Assembly: GCF_018135625.1 (NCBI RefSeq)
Contig: NZ_CP073078.1
Location: forward strand, 3,008,501-3,072,500
Length of the DNA stretch: 64,000 nt
Direction of reading: 5' to 3'
Source: Phenylobacterium montanum
Lineage (GTDB): Bacteria > Pseudomonadota > Alphaproteobacteria > Caulobacterales > Caulobacteraceae
A program made the position numbers and the translations under genes. The notes under the pieces were generated by a model that saw only the letters and a list, made by a program, of their open reading frames with translations, had not been told where the DNA came from and did no database searches. The number at the start of each line of letters is the position of its first letter. Positions within the stretch are counted from its first letter, which is position 1. This document shows positions 44,637 through 55,851 of this stretch, piece by piece.

Positions 44637-45023
44637 TCAGTGCGGCGGGATGGCGCTGGAGTCCGAGTCCGGCGTCGCCGTCGTGCTGTCGGTGGTGGTG
44701 GGCGGCGAAGCGGGATGCTTCTTGGCCTTCTTCTTGGTCATGCCGGTGGTCATGTCGGTCGAGCCCGCAGGGGCCATGCCGGCTGAGGGATCGGCCCGGT
44801 TCCCGTTGGCGTCGGGCGTGGCGCTCGGCGACCCGGCCGCGCTGGCATCGGGCTGCGTCGCGGTGGTCGATGGCGACTGATCGGTGCTGGGCTGCGACTG
44901 CGGCGCCGTCGAAGACGGCGGGGTCATGGTCGTCCCCGGCCGGGTCTGGGCGGTCGCGAGTGAGGCGCCGGCCAGGCTGAGGGCGACGGCGCTGGCGCAG
45001 ACGAACAAGGTTTTGGGCGTCAT
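44637..45023 (-). CDS. Exported Ser/Thr/Pro-rich low-complexity protein
   Basis: A 128-residue protein. A signal peptide is clear (MTPKTLFVCASAVALSLAGA, cleavage near ATAQT). The rest is a low-complexity stretch of Pro, Ser, Thr and Ala with TTDSTTATPDSDSS and a basic patch KKKAKKHP. No domain is recognised. Such proteins are often extracytoplasmic linkers or stress proteins; the role is unknown. The start at ATG 45023 follows GGAAGGCCC. The terminator at 44602 lies just after its stop. Confidence 0.78.
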   Translation of the reverse strand: MTPKTLFVCASAVALSLAGASLATAQTRPGTTMTPPSSTAPQSQPSTDQSPSTTATQPDASAAGSPSATPDANGNRADPSAGMAPAGSTDMTTGMTKKKAKKHPASPPTTTDSTTATPDSDSSAIPPH

Positions 45024-45173
45024 GGCTTGGGCCTTCCTTTGAGGTTGCCCCCCGCTCAGCACCGGAACGGCTGAAAAGAGCGAATGTTTCGGACCGGACG
45101 CATATTCCGGCTTGGATTTCCGGCAGTTCGCCGCGAGGCTCCACCTTAGCCATTCGCGTCCGCCGAGCCCTCG

Positions 45174-46121
45174 ATGACCAAGCCCGTCCTCCTGATCGCC
45201 CAGCCCATCCTGGCGCCCCTGACCGGGGTCCTGGCCGAGGACTACGAGCTGGTGCGCCTTTGGGAGCATCCGGACCTGGCGGCCTTCCTGGCTGGCGAGG
45301 GCCAGAGGATCGAGGCCATCGTCGCCGCCGGCGAGGGGCCTCTGGGGCCGGATTTGCTCGGCGGCTTGCCCCGCCTGCGGCTGATCGCCTGCGTGAGCGC
45401 CGGCTATGACGGCGTCGACGTCGGCTGGTGCGCCGGGCGCGGCATAGCCGTCACCCACTCGCCCGGCGTCAACGCCGAGGATGTCGCCGACCATGCCGTG
45501 GGCGCGGCGATCTGCGCCTGGCGCGGCATAGCCGAGGGCCACAAGCGCGTGCGCGAGGGCCGGTGGACCGAAAGCGACCGCGGGCCGATGCGCCCGTCCT
45601 TGCGCGGGCGCAAGGTGGGTATCGTCGGCCTCGGCGGCATCGGCGCCGCGATCGCCACCCGCATGGCCGCCTTCGGCTGCCCGATCGCCTGGTGGGGCCC
45701 CAATCCCAAGCCCGACGCAGCCTGGCCGATGGCCGAGAGCCTTATGGCCCTGGCCAAGGCCAGCGACCTCCTGTTCGTCGCCCTCCGGGCCGGCCCGGAG
45801 AGCCGGCGGCTGGTCAATCGCGGGGTGATCGAGGCGGTGGGGTCCAGGGGCCTGATCTGCAACGTCTCGCGCGGCTTCGTCATCGACCAGGACGCCCTGA
45901 TCTCGGCCCTGAAGGATGGGCGCCTGGGCTATGCCGCCCTCGACGTGTTCGATCCCGAACCGACCACCGCAGAAACCTGGGCGGGCGTCCCGAACCTGGT
46001 CCTGACCCCGCACACCGCCGGCGCGACGCTGGAAAGCGTCCCGGCCATGGTCGCCATGATGCGGGAGAACCTCCGCCGCCATTTCGCCGGCGAGCCCTTG
46101 GCCACGCCGGTGAGAGTTTGA
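45174..46121 (+). CDS. D-isomer-specific 2-hydroxyacid dehydrogenase
   Basis: A 315-residue NAD(P)-dependent oxidoreductase. The Rossmann motif is VGIVGLGGIGAAIATRMAA, and the catalytic regions are FVALRAGPESRRLVNRGV, NVSRGFVIDQDALI and the His site in TPHTAGATLE. Family members reduce glyoxylate, hydroxypyruvate or similar 2-ketoacids. The exact substrate is not readable. A palindromic repeat follows the stop by about 15 bp. Confidence 0.92.
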   Translation: MTKPVLLIAQPILAPLTGVLAEDYELVRLWEHPDLAAFLAGEGQRIEAIVAAGEGPLGPDLLGGLPRLRLIACVSAGYDGVDVGWCAGRGIAVTHSPGVNAEDVADHAVGAAICAWRGIAEGHKRVREGRWTESDRGPMRPSLRGRKVGIVGLGGIGAAIATRMAAFGCPIAWWGPNPKPDAAWPMAESLMALAKASDLLFVALRAGPESRRLVNRGVIEAVGSRGLICNVSRGFVIDQDALISALKDGRLGYAALDVFDPEPTTAETWAGVPNLVLTPHTAGATLESVPAMVAMMRENLRRHFAGEPLATPVRV

Positions 46122-46135
46122 GCTTCCACGGAAAT

Positions 46136-46239
46136 TCCTCATCCTGAGGCGCCCGCGTAGCGGGCCTCGAAGGACGCACGGAACCGCCGCTGCGTGCTTC
46201 GAGGCTCGCCGCTTCGCGCCGAGCTCCTCAGCATGAGGA
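46136..46239. repeat. Interspersed palindromic repeat (CCTCATCCTGAGG class)
   Basis: The ends TCCTCATCCTGAGG and CCTCAGCATGAGGA are imperfect inverted copies, and the inner CCTCGAAGGACGCACG pairs with CGTGCTTCGAGG. This repeat class is widespread in alphaproteobacterial genomes. It lies between the convergent hydroxyacid dehydrogenase and MlaC-type genes. Confidence 0.88.
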
Positions 46240-46261
46240 TATTGGGTGCAGTCGGGCCCGA

Positions 46262-46933
46262 TCAGCTCCGCCGGCCGGCCTGGGCTTCCTGGTTGTGCTT
46301 CTGCAGCTGGGCGATCAGGACGCCGACATTGCCGCCGGCGTTGTCGATGGTGGAGACGAAGTCCTGCTGCTCGGTGATGGCCAGCCAGACGCCGTTGACC
46401 TCGACATCCACCACCCGCCAGCCGGCGCCGGACTGCAGCACCCGCCAGCGCACCGGCACCGGCTTCTTCTGCTGCCCGCCGAGCACATTGCTGGTGACGA
46501 TCACGTCGCCCGGCTTGCGCACCACCGAGCCGGTCACCTTCAGGCTTTCGCCATGATAGTCGTCCAGCCGGCTCTCATAGACGTTGGAGGCGTATTCGCG
46601 GAACACCACCGCGAACTGCTTGTACTGGTCGGGGCTGATCGAGCGGGCGTACTTGCCGAGCACGAAGGTCGTGATCTTGGGCACGTCGGCCACGCGATCG
46701 ACGAAGGTGCGGAACTGCTTGATCTTCTCCGCGTCGCTGCCGAGCTGCAGGATGTTCAGCGCCTTGCTGGCCTCGGTCTGCACGAACTGCTCGGCGGCGG
46801 CGTCGCGCTGCGAGGACTGGGCGGCGGCGGCGGTCAGGCCGAGCACGGGCGAGGCGGCCGCCAGGGGAGCCAGGGCGGCGGCGAGAGTCAGGCTGGCGAC
46901 GCCGAAACGGCGGAATGAAAGGCCAGGGGTCAT
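46262..46933 (-). CDS. MlaC/Ttg2-family phospholipid-binding periplasmic protein
   Basis: A 223-residue exported protein. The signal peptide covers about the first 30 residues (LTLAAALAPLAAASPVLG). The mature part fits the MlaC fold: AEQFVQTEASKALNILQLG, FRTFVDRVADVPKITTFVLG and YASNVYESRLDDYHGESL, then the strand pair VDVEVNGVWLAITEQQDFVS. MlaC carries lipid between the outer membrane MlaA and the inner membrane transporter. The MlaA-type gene lies 26 bp upstream in the same direction. No MlaFEDB genes are in the window. Confidence 0.88.
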   Translation of the reverse strand: MTPGLSFRRFGVASLTLAAALAPLAAASPVLGLTAAAAQSSQRDAAAEQFVQTEASKALNILQLGSDAEKIKQFRTFVDRVADVPKITTFVLGKYARSISPDQYKQFAVVFREYASNVYESRLDDYHGESLKVTGSVVRKPGDVIVTSNVLGGQQKKPVPVRWRVLQSGAGWRVVDVEVNGVWLAITEQQDFVSTIDNAGGNVGVLIAQLQKHNQEAQAGRRS

Positions 46934-46959
46934 GTCAAAAACTCCAACAGACGGCCCGG

Positions 46960-47814
46960 TCAGTGGGGCGTAGCGCCCGATGACGGCGGGGTTGAACCTT
47001 GCGCCGGACCGGCGGCCCCCGCAGGAGGCGCATCGAAATCCGGCAAGTCTTGGACCGATTTATGGCCACCGGATACCTTGTCGGCCCGCGACTGGACGTA
47101 GAACGCGCGAACCGTGGCGTAGGGATCGGTGGCGACCCTGTTCAGCTCCTTCAGCGGCTCGTCATACTCGGCCCGGGTGTCGAGCCCGTCCACCGCCGCC
47201 AGGCCGAGCCGCGCAGCCGTGGTCGCGTGCAGGTCGTGGATGTTGAGGATGCCGGTGAAGGAATCGACGACCCGTCCCAGGCCGTCGCGCACGTCGCTGG
47301 GCCCGAACACCGGCACGTAGACATAGGGACCCGGCCCAACGCCGTAGCGGCCCAGGGTCTGGCCGAAGTCGGAATAGTGGATCGGCAGGTTCATCTTCGC
47401 CCCCGCCACGTCGAACAGCCCGGCCACGCCGATGGTGCTGTTGACCACGAACCGGGCCGCCGTGACTCCGCCGTCCTTGAAACGCCCCTGCAGCACATCG
47501 TTCATCAGGGTGTTGGGCTCGTCCAGATTGTCCAGCCCGTTGCGCACGCCGGTGCGGACGGTCTTGGGCAGGCCGCGACGATAGGTCATGGCCAGGGGCC
47601 GCATCACCGCCCGGTCGAGGCCCTTGTTGAAGCTATAGAGGCCGCGGTTCACCTTTTCGAACGGATCTTCGATCGTCGGCCCCGTCGCCTTGCTGTTGAT
47701 CGCCTCATGGCTCGGAAAGGCGCTTGTGGCGCCAGGGCCGCCCGATGCCGCAAGCGCGGGCGAAGCGGCGGCGAGGCCGAGGGCGACGATCAGTGCGGAA
47801 TCCAGTGCGCGCAT
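46960..47814 (-). CDS. mlaA: MlaA (VacJ)-family outer-membrane lipid protein
   Basis: A 284-residue envelope protein of the MlaA family. The signature is DPFEKVNRGLYSFNKGLDRA, then LDNLDEPNTLMNDVLQGRF and GVGPGPYVYVPVFGPSDVRD. In E. coli MlaA is a lipoprotein that removes misplaced phospholipid. Here the signal peptide ends SPALAASGG and shows no lipobox cysteine, so it may be a soluble or differently anchored form. The ATG at 47814 is chosen (MRALDSALIV). A Pro/Gly/Ser tail ends the protein. Confidence 0.88.
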   Translation of the reverse strand: MRALDSALIVALGLAAASPALAASGGPGATSAFPSHEAINSKATGPTIEDPFEKVNRGLYSFNKGLDRAVMRPLAMTYRRGLPKTVRTGVRNGLDNLDEPNTLMNDVLQGRFKDGGVTAARFVVNSTIGVAGLFDVAGAKMNLPIHYSDFGQTLGRYGVGPGPYVYVPVFGPSDVRDGLGRVVDSFTGILNIHDLHATTAARLGLAAVDGLDTRAEYDEPLKELNRVATDPYATVRAFYVQSRADKVSGGHKSVQDLPDFDAPPAGAAGPAQGSTPPSSGATPH

Positions 47815-47942
47815 GCTTTCCCTTCTGGCCAAGTGCGCGCACCCTGAATGCGCGACTATCCGCCACCCGCACAGCTAGGGGCGTTCGCCGCAAATGCAAT
47901 CCCGGTAACGCTTCGTGAGTGAAAAGGGCTTTACATAAAGAC

Positions 47943-47958
47943 ATAAAGATATCTTTAT
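47943..47958. promoter_or_regulatory. Perfect 16-bp palindrome before the methyl-cycle operon
   Basis: ATAAAGATATCTTTAT is identical to its reverse complement, and a further half-site CATAAAG lies at 47934-47940. It ends 7 bp before the ArsR-methyltransferase ATG. Position and symmetry suit an ArsR-family dimer, probably for autoregulation of the whole operon. Confidence 0.7.
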
Positions 47959-47965
47959 ATGAGCC

Positions 47966-48937
47966 ATGAAGCTGACAGCCAAAACCGCGGTGGAAGCCTT
48001 GAGGGCGGCGGGTGAACCGACCCGTCTGCGCATCCTGGCGCTGCTGCACCGCGAGGAGCTGGCGGTGATGGAGCTCAGCCAGATTCTCGACCAGAGCCAG
48101 CCGAGGGTCTCGCGCCATCTGAAGCTCTTGACCGAAGCCGGACTGGTCGAGCGCTTCCCCGACGGCGCCTGGATGTTCTATCGCCTGGTGTCGCACGGCC
48201 CGCGCCGCGCCCTTCTGGACGAAACCCTGCGCCTGATCCAGCCCGACGATCCCGAGCTGGCCCTGGACCTCGGCCGGCTGGAGACAGTCCGCGCCGGCCG
48301 GCTCAATCTGGCCGCCGATTATTTCGCCCAGAACGCCTCGCGCTGGGACGAGCTCAGATCGCTCTATACCGCCGAGAACGAGGTCGAGGCGGCGATCCTG
48401 GCCGCCGCCGGCCCGGGGCCGTTCAAGCGCCTGGTGGACCTGGGCTCGGGGACCGGCCGCATGCTGACCCTGCTCGGCCAGCGCGCCGAGCTGTCCATCG
48501 GCCTGGACCTTTCGCAGCAGATGCTAAACATCGCCCGCCAGCAGACCCGCGAGGCCGGCCTCGGCCACTGCGAACTCAGGCACGGCGACATTTTCGCCAC
48601 CCGCCTGCCGGACAGCTTCGCCGACCTCGTCGTCGTGCACCAGGTGCTCCACTACCTGTCCGACCCCGCCGCCGCCGTGGCCGAGGCCGGGCGGCTGGTC
48701 CAGCCGGGCGGGCGCCTCCTGATCGTCGACTTCGCCCCGCATAGGCTGGAGTTCCTGCGCGAGGCCCACCGCCATCGTCGCCTGGGCTTTTCCGACACCG
48801 AGATCGCCCGCTGGCTCGCCGCCGCCGGGCTTGCGCCCGCCGACCCCGTCACCCTGCCGGCCAAGGACGACCACGGTCTGACCGTCAAGATCTGGACCGC
48901 CGCCCGCGCCAGCGCCAGTTCCAGGAGCGCCGCATGA
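47966..48937 (+). CDS. ArsR-family regulator fused to a SAM-dependent methyltransferase domain
   Basis: A 323-residue two-part protein. Residues 1-95 are an ArsR winged helix (AAGEPTRLRILALLHREEL, QSQPRVSRHLKLLTEAGL). Residues 140-310 are a class I methyltransferase with LVDLGSGTGRMLTLLG, SIGLDLSQQMLNIAR and VVHQVLHYLSDP. ArsR metal-site cysteines are lacking, so it probably senses SAM or S-adenosylhomocysteine; SahR-type regulators of the methionine cycle are the nearest known idea. The metF start overlaps its stop (ATGA). The perfect palindrome upstream is the likely operator. Confidence 0.88.
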   Translation: MKLTAKTAVEALRAAGEPTRLRILALLHREELAVMELSQILDQSQPRVSRHLKLLTEAGLVERFPDGAWMFYRLVSHGPRRALLDETLRLIQPDDPELALDLGRLETVRAGRLNLAADYFAQNASRWDELRSLYTAENEVEAAILAAAGPGPFKRLVDLGSGTGRMLTLLGQRAELSIGLDLSQQMLNIARQQTREAGLGHCELRHGDIFATRLPDSFADLVVVHQVLHYLSDPAAAVAEAGRLVQPGGRLLIVDFAPHRLEFLREAHRHRRLGFSDTEIARWLAAAGLAPADPVTLPAKDDHGLTVKIWTAARASASSRSAA

Positions 48938-49902
48938 CCGCCGCCGCCCTCGCCATCGAACCCGACAGCGCCCCCTCAGGCAGCGCCATGGGTCCCGTCG
49001 CCCGCGCCGGCGAGCGCCAGGCGGCCGGCGCGGGCCGCCCGCTGGGCGTCTCCTTCGAATTCTCCCCGCCCCGCTCGCCCGAGAGCGAGGAGGCCCTGTG
49101 GAAGGCGATCCGCAAGCTGGAGCCGCTGGCTCCCAGCTTCGTCTCGGTCACCTACGGCGCCGGCGGCTCGACCCGGGAGCGCACCCATCGCACCGTCAAG
49201 CGCATCAACGAGGAGACGGCCCTGAAGGCCGCCGCCCACCTGACCTGCGTCGCCGCCAGCCGCGACGAGGTCGACGCCGTGATCCGCGACTACTGGGAAG
49301 CCGGCGTGCGCCACATCGTGGCCCTGCGCGGCGATCCACCCGGCTCGCTGGGCGGCGCCTACGAGCCGCGCGCCGACGGCTACGCCAACGCCACCGAACT
49401 GGCCGCCGCGATCAGCCGCATCGCCCCGTTCGAGATCAGCGTCGGCGCCTATCCGCAGATCCACCCCGAGAGCAGCTCGACCGCGCACGACATCGACGTC
49501 CTGAAAGCCAAGGTCGACGCCGGCGCGACCCGCGCCATCACCCAGTTCTTCTTCGACATCGACGGCTTCCTGCGCTTCCACGACGCCGTCCGCGCCGCCG
49601 GGATCACCATCCCGATCGTGCCGGGCATCATGCCGGTCTCGAACTTCAAGGGCCTGACCAAGATGGCCGGTCCCTGCGGCATCCAGGTGCCCGCCTGGCT
49701 GGCCAAGCTGTTCGACGGCCTGGACAACGACCCCGACACCCGCCGCCTGGTCGCCTGCTCGGTCGCCGCCGAGATGTGCGCCAAGCTGGAGGAGCAGGGC
49801 TTCTCCGACTTCCATTTCTACACCCTGAACCGCGCCGATCTGGTCTACGCCCTCTGCCGCATGCTGGGGGTCAAGGCCGCGGCGCAGGAGACCGCCGCAT
49901 GA
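48934..49902 (+). CDS. metF: 5,10-Methylenetetrahydrofolate reductase
   Basis: MetF makes 5-methyltetrahydrofolate for methionine synthesis. The 322-residue TIM barrel has GVSFEFSPPRSPESEEALWK, FVSVTYGAGGSTRERTHR, HIVALRGDPPGS and AITQFFFDID, all family patterns for FAD and folate binding. The first 25 residues before the barrel are Ala/Ser-rich. Both ends overlap neighbouring genes by 4 bp (ATGA), with the ArsR fusion before and the homocysteine-binding half of MetH after. Confidence 0.96.
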   Translation: MTAAALAIEPDSAPSGSAMGPVARAGERQAAGAGRPLGVSFEFSPPRSPESEEALWKAIRKLEPLAPSFVSVTYGAGGSTRERTHRTVKRINEETALKAAAHLTCVAASRDEVDAVIRDYWEAGVRHIVALRGDPPGSLGGAYEPRADGYANATELAAAISRIAPFEISVGAYPQIHPESSSTAHDIDVLKAKVDAGATRAITQFFFDIDGFLRFHDAVRAAGITIPIVPGIMPVSNFKGLTKMAGPCGIQVPAWLAKLFDGLDNDPDTRRLVACSVAAEMCAKLEEQGFSDFHFYTLNRADLVYALCRMLGVKAAAQETAA

Positions 49903-50963
49903 CCCGGCAAGACCGCATCGCCGCCCTCAAGGCCGCCGCCAAGGCGCGGATCCTGATCCTCGACGGCTCGTGGGGGGTGATGATCCAGCGCCGGGGCCTC
50001 GACGAGGCCGACTATCGCGGCGACCGCTTCACCCATCACGATGGCCAGCTGAAGGGCAACAACGACCTGCTTTGCATCACCCGGCCGGACATCATCGCCG
50101 ACCTGCACGACCAGTATTTCGCCGCCGGCGCCGACATCTCCGAGACCAACACCTTCTCGGCCACCGCCATCGCCCAGGCGGACTACGAGATGCAGGCCGC
50201 GGTGCGCGACATCAACCTGCGCGGGGCCCAGATCGCCCGCGAGGCCGCCGACCGCTGGACCGCCAAGGAACCGCACAAACCGCGTTTCGTCGCCGGCTCG
50301 ATCGGGCCGCTGAACCGCATGCTGTCGATGTCCTCCGACGTCAACGACCCCGGCGCGCGCACGGTCACCTACGACCAGGTCTACGCCGCCTATCGCGAGC
50401 AGGTTCAGGCCCTGCACGAGGGCGGGGTCGACCTGTTCCTGATCGAGACCATCACCGACACCCTGAACTGCAAGGCGGCGGTCAAGGCGATCATGGACCT
50501 GGAGGACGAGGGCTATGAGCCCCTGCCGATCTGGATCAGCGGCACCATCACCGACCGCTCCGGCCGCACCCTGTCGGGCCAGACGGTCGAGGCGTTCTGG
50601 AATTCGGTGCGCCACGCCAAGCCCTTCGCCATCGGCCTGAACTGCGCCCTGGGCGCCGACCTGATGCGGCCCTACATCGCCGAACTGGCGCGTGTGGCCG
50701 ACACGCTGGTGGCCGCCTATCCCAACGCCGGCCTGCCCAACGCCTTCGGCCAGTACGACGAGGAGCCGCACCAGACCGCCTGCATGCTGGAAGAGTGGGC
50801 CCAGAGCGGCATCGTCAACATCCTGGGCGGCTGCTGCGGCACGACGCCCGACCACATCAAGCATATCGCCGAGGACGTGAAGGGCCTGAAGCCGCGCGCC
50901 ATCCCCGAACGCCCGACGGCGCTGCGGCTAGCGGGGCTGGAGCCGTTCGAATTGGCGGATTGA
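49899..50963 (+). CDS. metH: Methionine synthase, homocysteine-binding part (split MetH, first half)
   Basis: A 354-residue homocysteine S-methyltransferase domain equal to the first module of cobalamin-dependent MetH. The barrel start is [17 protein letters not shown], and the zinc cysteines are in [11 protein letters not shown] and [13 protein letters not shown]. The protein ends directly after this module, where the single-chain enzyme would continue. The second half is encoded 177 bp downstream, separated by a hairpin and a palindromic element. Split MetH is known in Caulobacter, so this is a lineage trait and not damage. Confidence 0.93.
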   Translation: MTRQDRIAALKAAAKARILILDGSWGVMIQRRGLDEADYRGDRFTHHDGQLKGNNDLLCITRPDIIADLHDQYFAAGADISETNTFSATAIAQADYEMQAAVRDINLRGAQIAREAADRWTAKEPHKPRFVAGSIGPLNRMLSMSSDVNDPGARTVTYDQVYAAYREQVQALHEGGVDLFLIETITDTLNCKAAVKAIMDLEDEGYEPLPIWISGTITDRSGRTLSGQTVEAFWNSVRHAKPFAIGLNCALGADLMRPYIAELARVADTLVAAYPNAGLPNAFGQYDEEPHQTACMLEEWAQSGIVNILGGCCGTTPDHIKHIAEDVKGLKPRAIPERPTALRLAGLEPFELAD

Positions 50964-50969
50964 AGTCAT

Positions 50970-50992
50970 CCAGCCGCCTGTGCGGCGGCTGG
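50970..50992 (+). terminator. Strong hairpin directly after the first metH gene
   Basis: CCAGCCGCC (50970-50978) and GGCGGCTGG (50984-50992) give a perfect 9-bp stem with a 5-nt loop, 7 bp after the stop codon. No U-run follows. It may protect the upstream mRNA or lower expression of the second half. Confidence 0.5.
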
Positions 50993-51116
50993 CCCCCTCC
51001 ACCATGCTTCGCATGGTCCCCCTCCCCCAATAAGGGAGGAAATAGTATGAACCGCGCCGCCGCCATTCCTCCCCCTCTGGGGGAGGGGGACCACCCGAAG
51101 GGTGGTGGAGGGGGCC
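50992..51116. repeat. Interspersed palindromic repeat between the two metH genes
   Basis: This is the same family as the element at 14031-14150: CCCCCTCCACC at the left end, GGTGGAGGGGG at the right, and inner GTCCCCCTCCCCC/GGGGGAGGGGGAC stems. The two copies differ mainly in the inner loop. Confidence 0.87.
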
Positions 51117-51140
51117 TCCCCGGACCGATCGAGTGACCCC

Positions 51141-53801
<2,661 letters not shown>

Positions 53802-53864
53802 GCTCTGGCGCGTCGCCGGCAAATCGCGTTTAGCTGAGCCGCCACAACCTCAGCGAGCCAGACC

Positions 53865-54479
53865 GTGTCCGAACCACCCGTCCATGTCAGCGCCGAGGGG
53901 GTGCACCCGCATCCGCACCACACCGGCCATCGCGGCTTCGACCTCGCCATCGCCCTGTCGGCGATCGCCATCTCGGTGATTTCGCTGTTCGTGGCCATCG
54001 AGCACGGCCATGTGGAGCGCCAGCTGGTGGCGGCCAATTCCTGGCCGTTCCTGCAGGGCAACTATTCCAACGGCGCCCTCCAGGGCCAGCAGAGCATCAG
54101 CCTGTTCGTCAGCAACGCCGGCGTCGGCCCGGCCAAGCTGGAGACCATGGAGATGTTCTTCCGCGGCCAGCCGGTGAAGACCTCCGAGGACCTGTTCGCC
54201 AAGTGCTGCGGCGTGGCGCCCGGCCAGACCCTGCACTGGATCACCGGCCCGCAGTCCGGGGTTTTGAGACCCGGCGACACCTTCAACCTGATCGTCCTGC
54301 CCAGGACGCCGGAGAGCGAGCCGACCTGGAACAGGCTCAACGCCTCGCTGGACCAGGTCACCTACCGCGCCTGCTGGTGCTCGGTGTTCGACGAGTGCTG
54401 GATCAGCGACCTGCAGACCCTGAAGCCTACCGCGGTCAAGGAATGCCCGGTCCCGCCGGTCCCCTACCGGCCGCGCTGA
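53865..54479 (+). CDS. Hypothetical single-span membrane protein
   Basis: A 204-residue protein of unknown function. A His-rich N-terminus (GVHPHPHHTGH) precedes one membrane segment at about residues 27-45 (LAIALSAIAISVISLFVAI), then an exported beta-rich domain with GNYSNGALQGQQSISLFVSN. Five cysteines (CC, CWC and two more) may pair. The start is GTG 53865. It is 63 bp after metH but has no evident link to methionine metabolism. Confidence 0.72.
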   Translation: MSEPPVHVSAEGVHPHPHHTGHRGFDLAIALSAIAISVISLFVAIEHGHVERQLVAANSWPFLQGNYSNGALQGQQSISLFVSNAGVGPAKLETMEMFFRGQPVKTSEDLFAKCCGVAPGQTLHWITGPQSGVLRPGDTFNLIVLPRTPESEPTWNRLNASLDQVTYRACWCSVFDECWISDLQTLKPTAVKECPVPPVPYRPR

Positions 54480-54584
54480 GCCCATTCAAAGACGCATGGC
54501 GGCGCCCCGGTTCTGACCATAGGCGCAGAACTGGCTTTGCGGCAGACTGGGCGAAGCATCGCCAAGCCACAGGACGTCTCGCCC

Positions 54585-55229
54585 ATGTTCGTCGGACACT
54601 ACGCCGCCGCCCTGGCCGCCAAGAGCGCCGAGCCGCGCCCCCGGCTCTGGACCTATGTCGCCGCCTGCCAGCTGATGGACATCGGCTGGAGCAGCCTGAT
54701 CATGGCCGGGGTCGAGAAGATGCGGATCGATCCGCACCTGCCAGGCTCGGCGCTGGACCTCTATTTCATGCCCTATACCCACAGCCTTCCGGGATCGCTC
54801 CTGTGGTCGCTGGGCGCGGCGGTACTGGCGCGCCTCGCCCTGCGCCTGCCCTGGCGCGCCGCGGCCTTCGTGGGGGCGACGGTGTTCTCGCACTGGGTGC
54901 TGGACCTTGTGGTGCACCGGCCGGACCTGGCGCTCTGGTTCGGCGGGCCCAAGGTGGGCTTGGGCTTCTGGAACTACCCGCTGGCCGAGATGGCGCTGGA
55001 GCTGGGCCTGGTTGGGATGGCCGGCGGGGCCTTGATCGCCCTGCGCAAGCAGGGCGGCGACAAGGCCTGGCCGATCATCGCCTTCATGGGCTTCTTGACC
55101 GTGCTGCAGATGGTCTCGTCGTTGTCGCCGATGTCGGGCGATCCGGTCTCCAGCGGCGGCATGGCCCTGGCGGCCTATCTGGTGACGACCGGCGTGGCCT
55201 GGCTCGCGGAGCGGCCCAAAGCGGGATGA
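54585..55229 (+). CDS. Conserved hypothetical multi-span membrane protein
   Basis: A 214-residue integral membrane protein with about five hydrophobic helices. It begins MFVGHYAAALAAKSAEPRPR and has DIGWSSLIMAGVEKMRIDP, then helices near LLWSLGAAVLARLALRL and MALAAYLVTTGVAW. The pattern of a conserved His after the start and HWVLDLVVHRPD is seen in a poorly described group of small membrane proteins; a metal site is possible. The ATG at 54585 is chosen. No clear partner is adjacent. Confidence 0.75.
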   Translation: MFVGHYAAALAAKSAEPRPRLWTYVAACQLMDIGWSSLIMAGVEKMRIDPHLPGSALDLYFMPYTHSLPGSLLWSLGAAVLARLALRLPWRAAAFVGATVFSHWVLDLVVHRPDLALWFGGPKVGLGFWNYPLAEMALELGLVGMAGGALIALRKQGGDKAWPIIAFMGFLTVLQMVSSLSPMSGDPVSSGGMALAAYLVTTGVAWLAERPKAG

Positions 55230-55242
55230 GCGCTGAAAGGCT

Positions 55243-55713
55243 CTAGCCGTGGGGGCCGTGCGGCGGGGCGCTGCTCAGCGGCCCTGGATTGACCGGCGGC
55301 GCCGTCGTCACTGGCGCGGCGGGCTGCGCAACCTCTTCGCCGGAACTCATCACCTCGGCGGCCTGGCTGTCCTCGGAATCGGCTTCGTCGCCGGAATCGG
55401 CAGGCTGATCCGCCTTCTTGGCCTTGGGCGCGGGCGGCGGCAGCACCACCGGGCCGCTGAGCGTCGACCAGTCCGGATTCTTGGGCAGGGCCGCGGCCGG
55501 CTGGGCGCCGACGATGGCGCCGGTGGTCGGGGCCTGGGTCGCCGAGCCGGTCTCCTCCCGCACGCTTTCGACGCCGCGATAGAGGCCGACCAGGCCCGCG
55601 CAGACGATCCCCACCAGGGCGATCGCCACCGGGGCGCGGGTCGCCGGCGGCTGGACCTCGAAGCGGGCTTCGTTGTCGATCGGCGAGGTCAGGTGCAGTG
55701 GCTTCGAAGGCAT
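55243..55713 (-). CDS. Hypothetical membrane-anchored Pro/Ala-rich protein
   Basis: A 156-residue protein with one membrane segment near residues 29-47 (VAIALVGIVCAGLVGLYRG) and a low-complexity C-terminal half of Pro, Ala, Glu and Asp (PPPAPKAKKADQPADSGDEA). No domain is recognised. It may be an envelope linker protein. It is convergent with the upstream membrane protein gene and divergent from the glycosyltransferase gene. The ATG at 55713 is used. Confidence 0.65.
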   Translation of the reverse strand: MPSKPLHLTSPIDNEARFEVQPPATRAPVAIALVGIVCAGLVGLYRGVESVREETGSATQAPTTGAIVGAQPAAALPKNPDWSTLSGPVVLPPPAPKAKKADQPADSGDEADSEDSQAAEVMSSGEEVAQPAAPVTTAPPVNPGPLSSAPPHGPHG

Positions 55714-55851
55714 GGCCCCGGCGGCGTTAAGCAAATCAGCGCAGACTCGCACTATAAGGCGGCGTTCGATTTGCGCGAGCGCGACTTGGCCCCGCCGGCA
55801 TGGTAGGCAGCCGGTCGAATTTGCGGCGCGGGGCGCGCAGGAGAGCTTTCC

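Noticed and set aside
50964-51140. metH as a frameshifted or interrupted pseudogene
   Set aside because: Both halves end and start at domain boundaries, keep all catalytic residues and have normal starts. The same split is known in Caulobacter.
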